DNA from: Branchiostoma floridae
Taxonomy: Eukaryota; Chordata; Leptocardii; Amphioxiformes; Branchiostomatidae
Assembly: GCF_000003815.2 (NCBI RefSeq)
Contig: NC_049991.1
Coordinates: 1,717,718-1,781,717 of the forward strand
Direction: 5' to 3'
DNA length: 64,000 nt
Below are positions 1 through 11,330 of this stretch, in pieces. The notes beneath the pieces were generated by a model. The model saw nothing but the letters and a program-made list of their open reading frames with translations, had not been told where the DNA came from and did no database searches. The position numbers and the translations under genes are program-made. Position 1 is the stretch's first letter. Every line of letters begins with the position of its first letter.

Positions 1-534
1 GTATGAAATTTTACATGATGCCAAAAGAAAGTTAGAAGACCTATTTTTAGAACTATGTACTATGTACCGATAGACACACCATGTATATTCAATGCGTAGA
101 CGCACAAATTTTGTTCATTTTTTACACCGGTGTTGTTATGCAACGATTCTTTCTCTCACCTGTAATTATGTGAACTGAAAAAATTACAGTCAAATGTAGA
201 ATGTTGTATGTATCTTCATAAGGTTATCAACTACATCACTACAGCTGACACCAAAGAAATGTAAATTAATTGCTGCTATATTGTGTAATTCTATCTGTAC
301 ATGAATTATGAATTGTACATATTTTGAATTGTTAATAACGTACCAATATTTGCCATAAACGTGGTAGATGGTACACAATGTAAAATGTTACTACATTATT
401 AGTTTTCTTCATACAAAACTTCTCGTTAAAGTTTTTGTCAGAGACATCTATCTATGTACAAACATTAAAAGCTGTCAAACTGTTGTCGTTTTGTATGATT
501 GAAAATCGTCTATGTAAATTTACGATGTTTACGG
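1..534. other. AT-rich sequence, no gene seen
   Basis: I see no convincing coding exon, RNA gene or ordered repeat on either strand. The short open frames here lack a signal, a domain or splice context. Confidence 0.5.
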
Positions 535-828
535 ATGATTTTGAACTTAGTATTTGTTTTAGTTGTATGTCTGTTTTGCCCGTGCACGGTAGCGAAAAAT
601 GTCGGCATTGTTTCTGCTTCTCAACGCGACGTTTTGCCTTTCATAGCTAACAAAGACAAGCAAAACCTATCCATGGTGAAGTTTACCTCTCCAACAAAGA
701 GCCACCGTGGTTGCAAAATCTCGGATTTCTTTCTCTTTTGTTTGGAGAGAAGAGGTAACAAAGATTTGACTCTTGTGTTACGTGTTAGAGAGAGGGGAGT
801 GAGCAAAGTTCACGTAGGCAAGGGGTGA
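535..828 (+). CDS. Possible small secreted protein or first coding exon
   Basis: I do not recognise this frame. Read from the ATG at 535 it begins MILNLVFVLVVCLFCPCTVA, a good signal peptide with a hydrophobic core and a small residue at the likely cleavage site. About 75 polar residues with one Cys follow. The frame runs 97 codons to a stop at 826-828. A possible splice donor (AG|GTAACA) lies at 755, so it could also be the first exon of a longer gene. An upstream in-frame ATG at 499 would put charged residues before the hydrophobic core, so I prefer 535. No domain is visible and chance remains a real explanation. Confidence 0.25.
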   Translation: MILNLVFVLVVCLFCPCTVAKNVGIVSASQRDVLPFIANKDKQNLSMVKFTSPTKSHRGCKISDFFLFCLERRGNKDLTLVLRVRERGVSKVHVGKG

Positions 829-837
829 CAAAAGACA

Positions 838-2734
838 AGGGCTGATAGACTCCCCCACGCGCTGTTTTTTAAGCAAATAAACACGAAGAATAAAAATCAT
901 CTCTAGGATTCTGTTGCGCAGTGAACGGGGTCACTGCGACACCTTATTAGAAAAACATAATGTCGACGCTTTTCTTGTTTTTGTACAGTCTTTAAGAGGG
1001 GATAAAGAAATACTATAAAGTGATGGTACCAATCACCTTCTAGGTCACTGAACAATATGTCTACTTACTAGGACGATTTATGCAGGAAAATATGTTTTTA
1101 TAGCCCCCTTCGCAGACTTAAAAAGAGCGCTGATTCAAGATTTTCAACATAGAACATGTTTTCTAGTGATGAGATTTGGAGTTTTGCCGCGCCTAGTCCA
1201 AAAATAAACACCGACTCTCCTAGTCTCCTAGCCTTCAAAAGGGGCTACAAATATATACTATATATACTCCTAGTATAGGAGTTTCAAAGAGCGGAGACGA
1301 CAAAATAAAGCGCCTAACAACAAGCTTCAAGTCAAAGTTTATTATGTATATAGCAAAGGGACATTAAATGTTGAGTATATGATAATAATAGAACCACTTG
1401 AACAGAATTTACGACTTAAAATACAAGCAATCAAAACAACCCGTTTCCTGTTATCATATCAGGCGATATTGCGTTAATTGTGAGATAATGGTTTCAGCAC
1501 TTGTTAATGTTTAACTTTTAAAGTTTATGGTAGCCAACATATAATTACATAAATATTTGTTCTTGTTCCTAAGTCTTTCTTCATACTTTTAGTCCGAAAA
1601 TGCAATACTCCTTTACTATGATTCACAACTTTGCTCTTTCTGTTTGTAACGTTACATTTTTAATCTAAATTTTCCGTCATTTCCGTCGTTTCTACTTTTT
1701 CTTTTTGTCCATTTTGTATGTATTGCATGCGTACCTAAGACATGGGCACGGATTTTGCTGTGAAAGAAAGCTTAAAAAAGTGATAGCAACAGCAACGCAC
1801 CAGGCCACTACTATACAAAAATCACCCTGTGTATAACTTGGTGCCACCTGTTTAAACAAATCGCACGGTTAGGGATTAGAGTAAACGTGTACCGTGTATG
1901 CTGTATTGCCCCGTTCACAATTGCTGCCTATGTACAACCCACTTCACTAGCCAAATAAATCACAAATACATTAGGTCATAAAGTCATCACAGGTACAAGC
2001 ACTTCAGATAAGCTACCAAATCCGGAGGCTAATATGGCTAAATACGCATCTAAGCTACAGGTCGACTCTAAAGAACTACGCACTGTATTTGCGTTGTGTG
2101 GAGTAATTTAGTGTAAAAATAGAAGGTGTGTCACGAAAACAAATTTCCTTGTACTACAACGTTGTTTGTCGAAGAAGAAGTTAAAAAAAATTAAAATAAG
2201 GAAACTTTTTTCTCACAAAAAGTAAAAATTGAATGCCAAGAATTCTTCACTGGAGTTAGAAACGGACAAGTTTGGTTAGTCTATTAACCTATGTATATAG
2301 TGGTGGATCAACCGATAAGCTAGTTGTCGTTACCAAACAGAAAGACCTTTCTTCAGATATGGGTGTTTGGGTTGTTTGTTTGCGTTGGTAGCGGCGAAAC
2401 GACTTCATTATTGTTTAATGGCCTGATAGAGGAAGTAATCTACTGGCATGGACTAAAAGTATATATTTGTTATTGTATGTACCAGTGTACTTGGTGTAAA
2501 CGTTTATGTTCACTGAATGACACTATTCTTGTTACAGATAGTAAGAAAATGTTGTATTTTGGTGTCATTTACACTTCCGTTCCATGTATATTTTTCGTAT
2601 TTCATCAATTACCATGGTATTATTTCTTACCATGTACAATCATTATTATTCTCTGATTTGTTATTATTCTGTATTACTGTATTACGTTTTCAGAGAGAAA
2701 ATATTTGTATGACATTTCATGCTAGCCTCCACCA
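838..2734. other. Intergenic, no gene seen
   Basis: Mostly AT-rich unique-looking sequence. A short 'tatatactatatatactcctagtatag' type stretch lies near 1255. I could support no exon or RNA gene. Confidence 0.45.
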
Positions 2735-2990
2735 GGCATTCCTACGGGCGTGCGGGGATCGTAGAATTCGGAAAAAGAAATCGTGAAATTGGCCAGAGGT
2801 GTCAGTCAATGCTTAGGTTCATGCGCTATCCTGGTGTCCAGCCGCATTATAGCTCCCGAGTCTCTTCTGTCCTCCACGCAAATACGGACAGAAGAGACTC
2901 GGAAGCTGTAATACGGCTGGACACCAGGCTATTCATGCGCGGCCGACCAACTCCTCTGGTAGCAAACTTCCCTGGCAAATTATTCTCCCT
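2735..2990 (+). repeat. Dispersed repeat, copy 1 (host of a foldback insertion)
   Basis: The sequence starting 'gatcgtagaattcgg' and continuing through 'cgcttagg' and 'ccaactcctctggtagcaaa...ccctggcaaatta' is found again at 53385-53740. The two copies carry different insertions: a 105-bp foldback here and a 204-bp inverted-repeat element there. Each copy serves as the empty-site reference for the other. Confidence 0.7.
2827..2931. mobile_element. 105-bp foldback MITE with 9-bp target duplication
   Basis: The ends TATCCTGGTGTCCAGCCG and CGGCTGGACACCAGGCTA are inverted repeats. Pairing continues inward for about 45 bp per arm, around a loop of about 13 nt near 2875. It is flanked by a perfect direct repeat TTCATGCGC (2818-2826 and 2932-2940), read as the target-site duplication. 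There is no coding capacity. As RNA it would fold into a long hairpin. Confidence 0.75.
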
Positions 2991-3057
2991 GGTATAGTCT
3001 GGTAGAGACTAATTTCATTTCATGCCTTCCTGAAAGATAAAAAGTGCCAAAGCCCTA

Positions 3058-3945
3058 TAACATCCATTGGCATAATACCGGTCGGTTTATTGCAATTTCT
3101 CAAGCAATGCTAATTTGGCAAATGATCAACGCATCATTTTCTCCAGTTACATGTTGCTTTTACAGCTTACCTTTGCCACTTCTTCTGTGTAAATTATTTT
3201 GTCTCTCTGGTCCTGCTAAAAACATAATATCGTAATTGGAACACACCGCGGAATTGCACGGAGAACGGGCGCGTGGTTGGAAGGGGGTGCACTTTACCGG
3301 TCGAACGAAACACGGCACAATAACTGCCGCTATGTACCTTTATTCATCCTCTGTTGTTCCTTTCTTTCCTGTTAGTAGTTGCACAAAACAAAAATCTGCA
3401 TGAGCATACAAAAAGTCATGAGAAAATGGGCGTATACTGACAAGAATTTTCATTTAATTTTGGTCCGTCACAACCGGTATGACGTAAAACTTTACTGCTG
3501 GCCGTAGCATTAAAAATGGCGGGAAAATGGCGGCGTACGTTCAATTTGACCCATTCAGCCGTAGATCCGGGCGATAATGCAACGGTTCCTCACACTTTTA
3601 CACGAGTTGTAGGTCACCAAAAGAAATTCAAGATTGCTGTTGAATCATGCTCGTCTTGTGCCGTGAGCACATGTGATTATTATCTACAAATCTGGCGATG
3701 AACGTGACAGTGTGTTTGTCCCACGACGAGCTCGCCTGCCCCGAAAATGACCTGAAAACTTTTGGCCTTGTTGTCTTCGAATGCATTGTTATCGATGCTT
3801 TGTAAATTATGTATTGGACACCTAGATGTCTGAAGTGTTCATACCTCAGAAATAACTATTGTTGAATGTGTAGATCTCTTTAAGTTCCACTATTTTAAAT
3901 CGACCGGTATAAGGCTTATGACCGGTATTATGCCAATGCATGTTA
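3058..3945. mobile_element. Inverted-repeat DNA element, 888 bp
   Basis: The left end (3058-3083) and the reverse complement of the right end (3920-3945) agree over 26 bp with one mismatch (TAACATSCATTGGCATAATACCGGTC). The ACCGGT core also recurs just inside the right end. No transposase frame is seen; the inner ATG frame at 3516-3701 has no recognisable domain. Target duplication is unclear. Confidence 0.55.
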
Positions 3946-3959
3946 CACCACCTTTCCCC

Positions 3960-4275
3960 CACATGAGCTGAAGCCCTGCACGTCGCACTTGTTGCACGGA
4001 GTCCAAATTTGCATATCAATAGCAGGTGGTTCCGTCTGACAGGTGCCTGGAGAACAGGTGGTCTGCAGTTATCAAACCAACCGCTAGGCGACGCGCCTCG
4101 GGGCTATAGCAACACCCACCACAACCCTGCACAGCTGGTGTTACCGGAGAAAGACGCTGATATGCCCCGTCTTTAGAAAAGACAACGCCGTCAGATCATC
4201 GTCAGATTGCACTGATAAACAGACGTTCCTTTTAATCGGGGTCGGTGCAAACCCACAGCTTTTCTCTTCTCCGAG
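3960..4275 (+). promoter_or_regulatory. Likely promoter/5'UTR of the 129-residue gene
   Basis: GC- and CpG-richer sequence sits immediately before the ATG at 4276. There is no clear TATA box. A partial X-box-like site (ggctatagcaac, about 4101-4112) is visible, but the match to the 14-bp RFX palindrome is only partial. Assignment rests on position and composition. Confidence 0.35.
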
Positions 4276-6475
4276 ATGTCGCAAGCTAAAGGTGGTGGCG
4301 GGAAGCCGGCGGTGGCGGCGGCGGGCCCAAGTACCAACCCGGCCCGTGTAGCGTCCGGCCGGACTCCGATAAACACCAACGCTAAACACCCTGAACAGTG
4401 GACTCTGCTGAACGACTGGAACATGGAGAAACGAGAACAGTACGAGGTAAGATATAAAGAAACAACAAGACAATTGCACAGTCCATTGCACTTTTAGCTA
4501 TTGCAAGAGGACAGCATAGCTGCCTTCTGAATTTTTCGAAATTTCAACCATGCAAAACATTAACAGTACATAAGAAAGACGACTGACACCATTGTCAAAC
4601 AAGTCTTACAGCTTTCTGAGCGATTTACATGGATTTAAAGAAGAAAAACTTTGACGACATCACCATAGCAATACTACATGTATTATTCATGCATACTTTG
4701 AAAGCTTTTGCAGATACAATAGTGTACGGAGAATAGAAGAATTGATTTTGTTTTAATGAAAAATGATACTCAGTTCCGAAAGAGGGGTAATTTTAATCAT
4801 CAATCAAAAGTATGAATGTTGTGCATTCTTATACTAACAAATCTATCATTATAAAGACTGTATACATAGAGATTCAAGGGGAAAGATTCAATATAAAAGG
4901 CTGTTTGTCTGGACAAGGGTGAAAAGAAAATTGTTTTGTTAGTCGCCACAATAGAAGAAATGATCGATGCATGCACCATTTCACGTGAAGGGCGCTTGTG
5001 TGCACACTCAAAATGCCGGGGCGCAATTTACCGAACTGTTCACCACCTATTTGCCATTCCTTTCAATAATAACACCTTTTGTGTGTGTCCAAGGCTTTCG
5101 AACAGGACCTGACATCCAGTCCGACAATTCAAGAAAAAAAGCACGCTTCAAAAATAAACGCAGAGTAAATATTTGAACAAATTGTGGAATGGGGATTCAA
5201 TGTATCAGAGTAAACATAGACGCTCCATTCTTGGCGGGCGGCCATGATTACATGGCGACGGGCGCCATTGTTTTCTTTGTTTATGTTGGACGGGTAAAGT
5301 TACTAATTATGGAGATGTGAAAGCTATACACTGTTCGGAGCACGGACTGGCTTGGAAAGTACTAATTGATTGGAGATTATTTGATTCAAATGGTCGGAAA
5401 AGTGGTAGTTCTTTGCCCTCTTGCCTCGCTTAGTTCGTGAATCTTTTACGGTTCAAACTTTTACTCACAATTGGTGACGCCCCTTTTTTGAAAAACAAAC
5501 AATACATTCCTATCACCCATTCCCTAACTGTGTCAGAGAGATAAGTTGCATGATCAATTTCTCAAATCCGGTATACTGTTTCTAGTTATCTGCTTACAGC
5601 GATGAGAACACAATCAACGAAAACAAGATGCTCAAAACAAGAAAACTTAGTCAGAAGTTTGTTCTCAGTGAAAGACAAACAAATACATGTACCATAAATA
5701 GAAAGGCAACTTTTTTTTTTCACAAAAATGCAGAATGCTTTCCTCGTAGTCTTTTGTCAAGTTACTCGTAGACAATACTATAGCATAAGGCTTGCCCTAT
5801 AGTATTGTGTGCAATTTAAAACACAAACAAAAAAGGTATCAACATAAAGAGCTACTAGTAATATATAACCTACGCTGTGATTGGATAATGACAGAAAAAA
5901 TAAAGAAAAAGACCACACCAACAAAAATTTTGTTTTCCGTTGTATCGAAGACATACATCTTTCACAGAGTACACATTGCACAACGTAAAGTAACCCCAAC
6001 TTCACAGAACACAAAGAAGGTCATAGTTTTACAGATAGATGATATACTTGCCATCGCTTATTGTATGGCAGGCACCTATTTTGCTTCAACATAGTAATAT
6101 TTTGCACGTTTGCAGTTTTATTTGAAGACTTATAAATCTAATTCTGTTTCAGTACTGGTTTTTGGACGTTCAGACCCAGATCACAAACATGGCGGCCAAG
6201 TTGGTAAGATTTTTTCCATCATCTTCGTGTACATATATTTGTGTGTATCTGTCGGTCTGTCTGTATCTCTCTCTCTGTGTGTGTGCGCACGCGCGCGTGT
6301 GTGTCGTGGGTGAGTATGCATGTGCAAGTGTGAGGGAGAAAGAGATAGAGTATGTGTGCATGTATGTGTATGAGGGAGAGTATGTGTATGTATCTATGCA
6401 TATAACGTTGTGTGTGAGAGACAGACAGACAGACTGTGTGAGTGTATGTGTATGTTTGCATGTGTGTGTGCGTGC

Positions 6476-6525
<50 letters not shown>

Positions 6526-6881
6526 GTGTGTTTAAGAGGGCGGAGACCTACAGTCTTTTTCTTCATTCTCGTGCTTGATGTATTAAGAAATGTGTAAAAT
6601 GGCATAATTTGATGACACTTTAGTATCCGAAACTGACTGCAATTTCTTGGGCCAAAGCTCGAAATTTGGAGATTTACATAGTCAATAACTTTTATTGACC
6701 TGTTCCCCCGTAGGACCAGTCCATGTGGGAACACCCCCACCCCGAGTCCCCGTACTACGGCTTCCCCCCGCGAGACGAGCTGGAACTGCAGAACCAGTGG
6801 CTGCGTCACCTCATGGAAGACAAGATGGCGACCGTCCCGAACACCATGGCCTATGGGATCGCTAGGAAGATCAACTACTAA
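4276..6881 (+). CDS. Three-exon gene, 129-aa soluble protein of unknown family
   Basis: The exons are inferred from splice sites: 4276-4446 (donor gag|gtaaga), 6153-6203 (acceptor ttctgtttcag, donor ttg|gtaaga) and 6714-6881 (acceptor cccccgtag). All junctions are phase 0 and give 57+17+55 = 129 codons, then TAA. The first about 35 residues are Gly/Ala/Pro-rich and low in complexity. The rest is compact and rich in Trp and charge: HPEQWTLLNDWNMEKREQ in exon 1, WEHPHPESPYYGFPPRDE and NTMAYGIARKINY in exon 3. There is no signal peptide or membrane segment, so it is probably cytosolic or in a small complex. I do not recognise the family; size and composition would fit a ciliary or mitochondrial accessory subunit, but that is a guess. 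A polyadenylation signal AATAAA follows at 6961. Intron 2 contains a large GT microsatellite. Confidence 0.75.
6239..6535 (+). repeat. GT-rich simple repeat in intron 2
   Basis: Degenerate (GT)n with GA interruptions, ending in a pure GT run at about 6479-6519. The long open frames predicted across it on both strands are low-complexity artefacts. Confidence 0.9.
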
Positions 6882-6960
6882 TGACCACAATGCAAAAACT
6901 GGCGAACGAACAAGAACAGTTGCTTTAAATTTCTACTTTGTTTTAATGTGATAAAGGGAG

Positions 6961-6966
6961 AATAAA
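6961..6966 (+). terminator. Polyadenylation signal AATAAA
   Basis: Canonical hexamer about 80 nt after the stop codon of the 129-residue gene. Confidence 0.6.
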
Positions 6967-7212
6967 ACGAAATATCTCTGACATCATTACCAAAAAGTCT
7001 TAAAAATGCTAAGGAACATTCAGAATCAAAAATTAAAGAAATTAACCATATCGACAGTTACTCTATTCAAACTCTAATGCACACTCCGAATATCACTTGA
7101 AATATATGTATTTATCTAGCCAGTAACGATTTTGTGAAAGTACACTGTAGTCACCAAGGTGTCACGTGTTCGTGGATGGGTTCTGTCAGTTTAGTGGTCA
7201 TTTTATTTGGGC

Positions 7213-7357
7213 GTTTGTGGAAAGGGCTAGGCTGTGTACATGCGCTGTCTATCTAGTTCGGCTATCACATCAGGCAACTATAAGCCAGCCCCCATTTATA
7301 TCCTTACGGACAGAAATGTAGACAGTCCAGGTAGACAGCGTAGCCTTTTCCGTAAAC
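7213..7357. repeat. Short inverted repeat
   Basis: GTTTGTGGAAAGGGCTAGGCTGT at the left pairs imperfectly with the region 7334-7357 (reverse complement GTTTACGGAAAAGGCTACGCTGT). It is possibly a small MITE; no clear target duplication is seen. Confidence 0.35.
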
Positions 7358-7469
7358 CCTTATCTTTGCTGTGCGAATAAAAGTTGCCGTATTGCTGCTA
7401 GAACCACACGCGTTGTTGCTTTCCTCGACATACATGTTAATTTAATTAAAACGTCAACAGCCTACTGTC

Positions 7470-7700
7470 TGATCATGAGTGGCGCAACGACTAGAGCGTT
7501 GGAATCAGAATCAGTAGGTCCTGAGTTCGATACTCGCCATGCTCCTGCCCCCATGACGGTGGAGTGACGCCCACCGAGCCTCACGGCTTATCTGTCTAAA
7601 GGTGCCAAAAAACACCTACGGATTTGGTTCACCAGTGTGTCAACATCTGAATATTTGACACTAAGAACCGTAAATCTTATTTTTCTTATCTTTTACTTAT
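7470..7700 (+). mobile_element. tRNA-derived SINE
   Basis: The head resembles a tRNA: an A-box-like GTGGCGCAACGACTAGAGCG and a B-box-like GAGTTCGATACTCGCC spaced about as in a tRNA gene. A non-tRNA body follows (ACGCCCACCGAGCCTCACGG). The region does not close into a functional cloverleaf, so it is not called as a tRNA gene. Confidence 0.6.
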
Positions 7701-8034
7701 TTATTTCAGCAGTCTGCTATACAGTGGTTGCCACAGTACCATAACTACTTTATTATACGTCCGTTATTCCTCATTAAGCATTGACTCTCATAAATTTGAC
7801 TTCAAGCTTATAAGGTCATAAATTTGACAAAAGTTTCAGCCAACATAACGTAACCAAACACGCATCTATAAGAATTATCATAATTCATCAAGCGGTTCAC
7901 AAGTTATTGATACAGAAACACACACATACATACATACATACATACAAAGAAACAAACAGACCGAAATTATGAATACCTACATTTTCATGAAGGTAATAAT
8001 GCAAGATGAGTAGTTAGTGGAGTGGTATGACTAA

Positions 8035-8285
8035 GGTCCCTCTTCCACTAGACGGCGATCGCGCTGCACTCTCACTGCGACCTAAATAGGATAATTTCTT
8101 AATGTACATCCTTCACTCTCACACTGGGTATATTATGTAAAATGTTAAAGTGTGACCGAGAACTTGACAACAAAACACAAAGTGTAAAAATATTCGTATC
8201 CTTTCTATACAATTCGTTGAGCGATATGTCAAATTTTAGGTCGCAGAGAGAGCGCGGCGAGAGCGCCGTCCTAGTGAAAGGGGTT
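8035..8285. mobile_element. MITE with about 54-bp inverted repeats, TAA duplication
   Basis: The arms contain CCACTAGACGGCG...CTCTCACTGCGACCTAAA on the left and the matching reverse complement on the right (TTTTAGGTCGCAGAGAGAG...CTAGTGAAAGGGG). TAA flanks both sides (8032-8034, 8286-8288). The 3-bp TWA duplication is the rule in PIF/Harbinger elements. It is 251 bp and non-coding. Confidence 0.65.
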
Positions 8286-8358
8286 TAAGAATCCTAGAGT
8301 GACTCCAGTTTGATATACATCCCAGTCACATGTTATTCACACACGCGATGTCACTCTC

Positions 8359-8423
8359 TTTCTGAAGGCCGTATGGTCTACCAGTCCAGGCCCTGGATTG
8401 GTCTACCGCAAGGCCTTCAGAAA
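8359..8423. repeat. 65-nt hairpin
   Basis: TTTCTGAAGGCC at the left end pairs perfectly with GGCCTTCAGAAA at the right. Pairing continues imperfectly through the GGTCTACC blocks to CCAGG/CCTGG around a short loop. The length would suit a small RNA precursor, but a foldback relic is as likely. Confidence 0.45.
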
Positions 8424-8695
8424 ATGGAGCAGGAGCAGAATGAATAAATACAACAACGACAGCAGATTGAAACATCATTTCTAAGAAAATGAAGTCTGGA
8501 ACAGACGGTGTGGTTGATTAAAAGATGATGGCATATGAAATGGTGTACTTTTCCTACGAGACTGTATTTTCTTGCTAATTCTGTCTCTCTCGAAGAAAGA
8601 ATGAAAGTGAAGAAAACATCACATCGGCAAATTACTATGAAACGAGATATTAATACTAGAAGCTCTGTTACACTCCCATGAAAGCCGCTAGGAGA

Positions 8696-9087
8696 CCAAC
8701 CAACCAACCAACCAACCAACCAATCAACCAGCAAACAACAACCAAACCAACCAGCAAACAAACAAACCAATCAACTAATTAACCAACAAATTGACCAACC
8801 AATCAACCCACTAACCCACCTACAACCAACTAGCCAACCAACCAACCAACCAACCAATTAACTAATCAACCAACCAATTGACCAACCCACCAACAACCAA
8901 CCAGCAAACAAACCAACAAATTAACTAACCAACCAACCAACCAACCAACCAACCAACTAGCAAACAAACAACCAATTAACTAATCAACCAACCAATCAAC
9001 CAACAACCAACCAGCAAACAAACCAACAAATTAACTAATTAACCAACCAATTAACAAACCAACCAATCAACTAACCAACCAATGTTA
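8696..9087 (+). repeat. AACC/AACCAATT-type tetranucleotide repeat
   Basis: About 390 bp of degenerate (CCAA)n with interspersed AATTAACT blocks; open frames in it are low-complexity. Confidence 0.9.
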
Positions 9088-9349
9088 ACCAAGCAAACGA
9101 GGAATGACAAACAAACAAACAAGCACCCAAAACATAATATACTTTGAAGGCAAAAAAGAATTCTCCCAACGTCAAGATGGGTTACGAAACGTTTCATCAC
9201 GTGACCAGCTTCATGACGTCTTGCCAGACAAATTAGTGTCTCTTCTGCCCATTTGACCATTTTCAGATGTCACAAGAGCCAGCATCTTAAGAACGCTCTC
9301 ATTGTCTTCTTGAGGTAAGATTTTTCTTTGAAAGTAAGAGATTATACGG

Positions 9350-9500
9350 TTTCTTATTAGGGCAGGAACCAATCAGCGTTCTTATATTAGAACCGGTTGC
9401 CACAAACTGAGAATTGAATCAGGAAGGCATAACCGCACTCCTCGCTCGTCTGAATACGAAGTGCACTTCATTGTAGATTGTACTACTTATGTTAGTGATA
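9350..9500 (+). pseudogene. LINE relic, C-terminal end of the second ORF
   Basis: Frame from about 9389 reads RTGCHKLRIESGRHNRTPRS, then YEVHFIVDC. This is the short C-terminal pattern of many non-LTR retrotransposon polyproteins (a basic IExGR block, then a Cys/His knuckle ending HFxxxC). The usual Cys pair between the blocks is missing, so the segment is deleted and dead. Confidence 0.5.
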
Positions 9501-10001
9501 AAGATATCGTTTTTAGTAATATCATTTCAGTTATAAAGTAACATCTCTCAGTTTAGATATATGGGTAGCACTGATAAATTTATATTTTTATAACGGTGAA
9601 GTAAATCTAGTCAAGTTTGATAAACCGACTATAGCTTAACCCATACAATTCTACATTTTCACCATTACCAAGATGTGAGAAGAAACCGAACCTATATGAC
9701 TTCTTTACTCGTGTCAACATGTGCATGTTTGTAGACATGTCTTTTTGCGTGAATGATACTTAGTTGGGCAAAAGGTACAATAAAGGTCCTCCTTTAGTAC
9801 CGTATGTCTGTGATCACACGAGAATGCCTGGATGTAACGTTGTTATATTGAAATTTGGTATGTGAGTAGGCCTTGTTGATTTTCTGTTGATACCTGGCCA
9901 TAAGTATGGATGCCACATGTCTGTGCCGTCGCCCACTTGCGAAAATTCACCGTTAACATCGGATCGATTTCTCTACACACAAACAGCCCAGTTCTATCTT
10001 A

Positions 10002-10474
10002 GGCCATGTTGATTTGATTATATGGATGACATCCGCGCTCGCACCAATTTTCGGTCATTTCCAAAAAAAAAAAGAAGTTTTGGACCACATAGTAAATTGT
10101 GCAAAGCAGCTGTAAAATGAGCACAAATATTCCGTAGATTGAAAAAAAAGTATCAGAAAATCGATAACTGATGCCATAGAATGCCAAACTTAATCTCAAA
10201 AGTCAAAGAATAAGATGTGAAAGGACAGAAAGAAAAAAAAAGTATTTTTGGTAGGGGTTTGTACATGTACCAGTAAATTCAGGATAGGTCCCGTTCAGGT
10301 CCAGAGGATCATTTCCAGGTGGACGTGAACCGGGACCTGATTGTCTGTGGAAACTTGAGAACTGATGATACTGAAACCAACTTTTTTTTGGCCAAACTTT
10401 TTGTTTACTCGCTCGCTCGCATCAATTTTGGAGTTCCCAGAGGATGTCATCCATATAATCAAATCAACATGGCC
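10002..10474. mobile_element. Harbinger-like MITE, GGCCATGTTGATTTGATTATATGG family, copy 1
   Basis: Long inverted ends: GGCCATGTTGATTTGATTATATGGATGACATCC at the left and its exact complement at the right end. The duplication is TTA (9999-10001 and 10475-10477). It is non-coding. A second copy is at 18876-19723, and fragments of the same end lie near 51650. Confidence 0.8.
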
Positions 10475-10746
10475 TTATGCTACTGCCACAACCGAAAAAT
10501 GGAGTTCAGGGCGTGACCACTATGTGACACCGTGGTACACCCTGCGGCTACCGGGCTATTTTGGGTCACAACCGGGCTCCTAGAGTTTTTTTTCGAATTC
10601 GCAGTTAAAATCATCCCTGGACACGGTGACAAGTAGACACCCTGTAACCCTATCTTGGTATCCGGCAGTCCAACGGGACAAATTTGTAGCCTCAGAGCTC
10701 GGACGGGGCTACACCCGCTACCGGCACCGGTAAAATGTGGCCGTAC

Positions 10747-11179
10747 TAGGGCTGGGTATCGGTACAGTGTACCGGTACAAAACCGGTTTTTCTTATTGTA
10801 CCGGTCCAGAAAAACCGGACCTGAAAAAATTAGGTGGACCGGATGTTGGACCGATTAGAAAATCAACAGATTATTTGATCAGGCATTCACACGTTTTGGC
10901 GCTTGCAGGTGGAAGAAAATAACAAGAGTGAAGTAGAGTAGAGTTTATAGTAATTTCTACCAAGTTTTACAGCCAATCGTACAGGTGCAGTTAGCGTTGA
11001 AGGATTTTAAAACGCCAGTGTAAGTCTAATACTCCTCCAAACAGATCTCTTTGTAGTGAAATTGACCATTGGTATGAGTCATACTGAATCAGGTCCAGGT
11101 TCAGGTCCGGACCTGGACCTGATCCTTTGGACCTGAACCGGACCTGGACCTGAATTTTCTGTACCGGTACCCAGCCCTA
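10747..11179. mobile_element. hAT-type MITE, 433 bp, 8-bp duplication
   Basis: Begins TAGGGCTGGGTATCGGTACAG and ends with the reverse complement (CTGTACCGGTACCCAGCCCTA). It is flanked by a perfect 8-bp direct repeat GGCCGTAC (10739-10746, 11180-11187), which is the hAT superfamily signature. The inside is rich in palindromic ACCGGT and GGTCCGGACC motifs and has no transposase. Confidence 0.8.
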
Positions 11180-11187
11180 GGCCGTAC

Positions 11188-11330
11188 CATTATAGAGCTT
11201 GATTTGAGACATGCAAGATGTGCCCTACCTTGCCAAAAGAATGACCCATTTATTTATTCATGTCCAGCAGTAGACAATATTCGTAGAAGAGGTCGCGCAA
11301 AAAACATGACCATATGACAGCGATGAAACT
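11188..11330 (+). pseudogene. Probable LINE relic
   Basis: A frame reading PFIYSCPAVDNIRRR resembles the 'HFLFxCPxYxxIR' end of non-LTR reverse-transcriptase proteins. It is short and degraded. The hAT MITE appears to have inserted just upstream of this relic. Confidence 0.3.

Noticed and set aside
6162-6890. Long frames on both strands across the GT tract, including a 223-codon minus frame
   Set aside because: Low-complexity repeat plus the complement of exon 3 of a real gene.
7475-7545. tRNA gene
   Set aside because: A- and B-box-like motifs are present, but the acceptor and anticodon arms do not close and a SINE body follows. The same holds for 18205, 20115 and 56930.
8696-9087. CRISPR-like array
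   Set aside because: The period is 4 bp with no constant spacers; it is a eukaryotic simple repeat. The whole window is eukaryotic.
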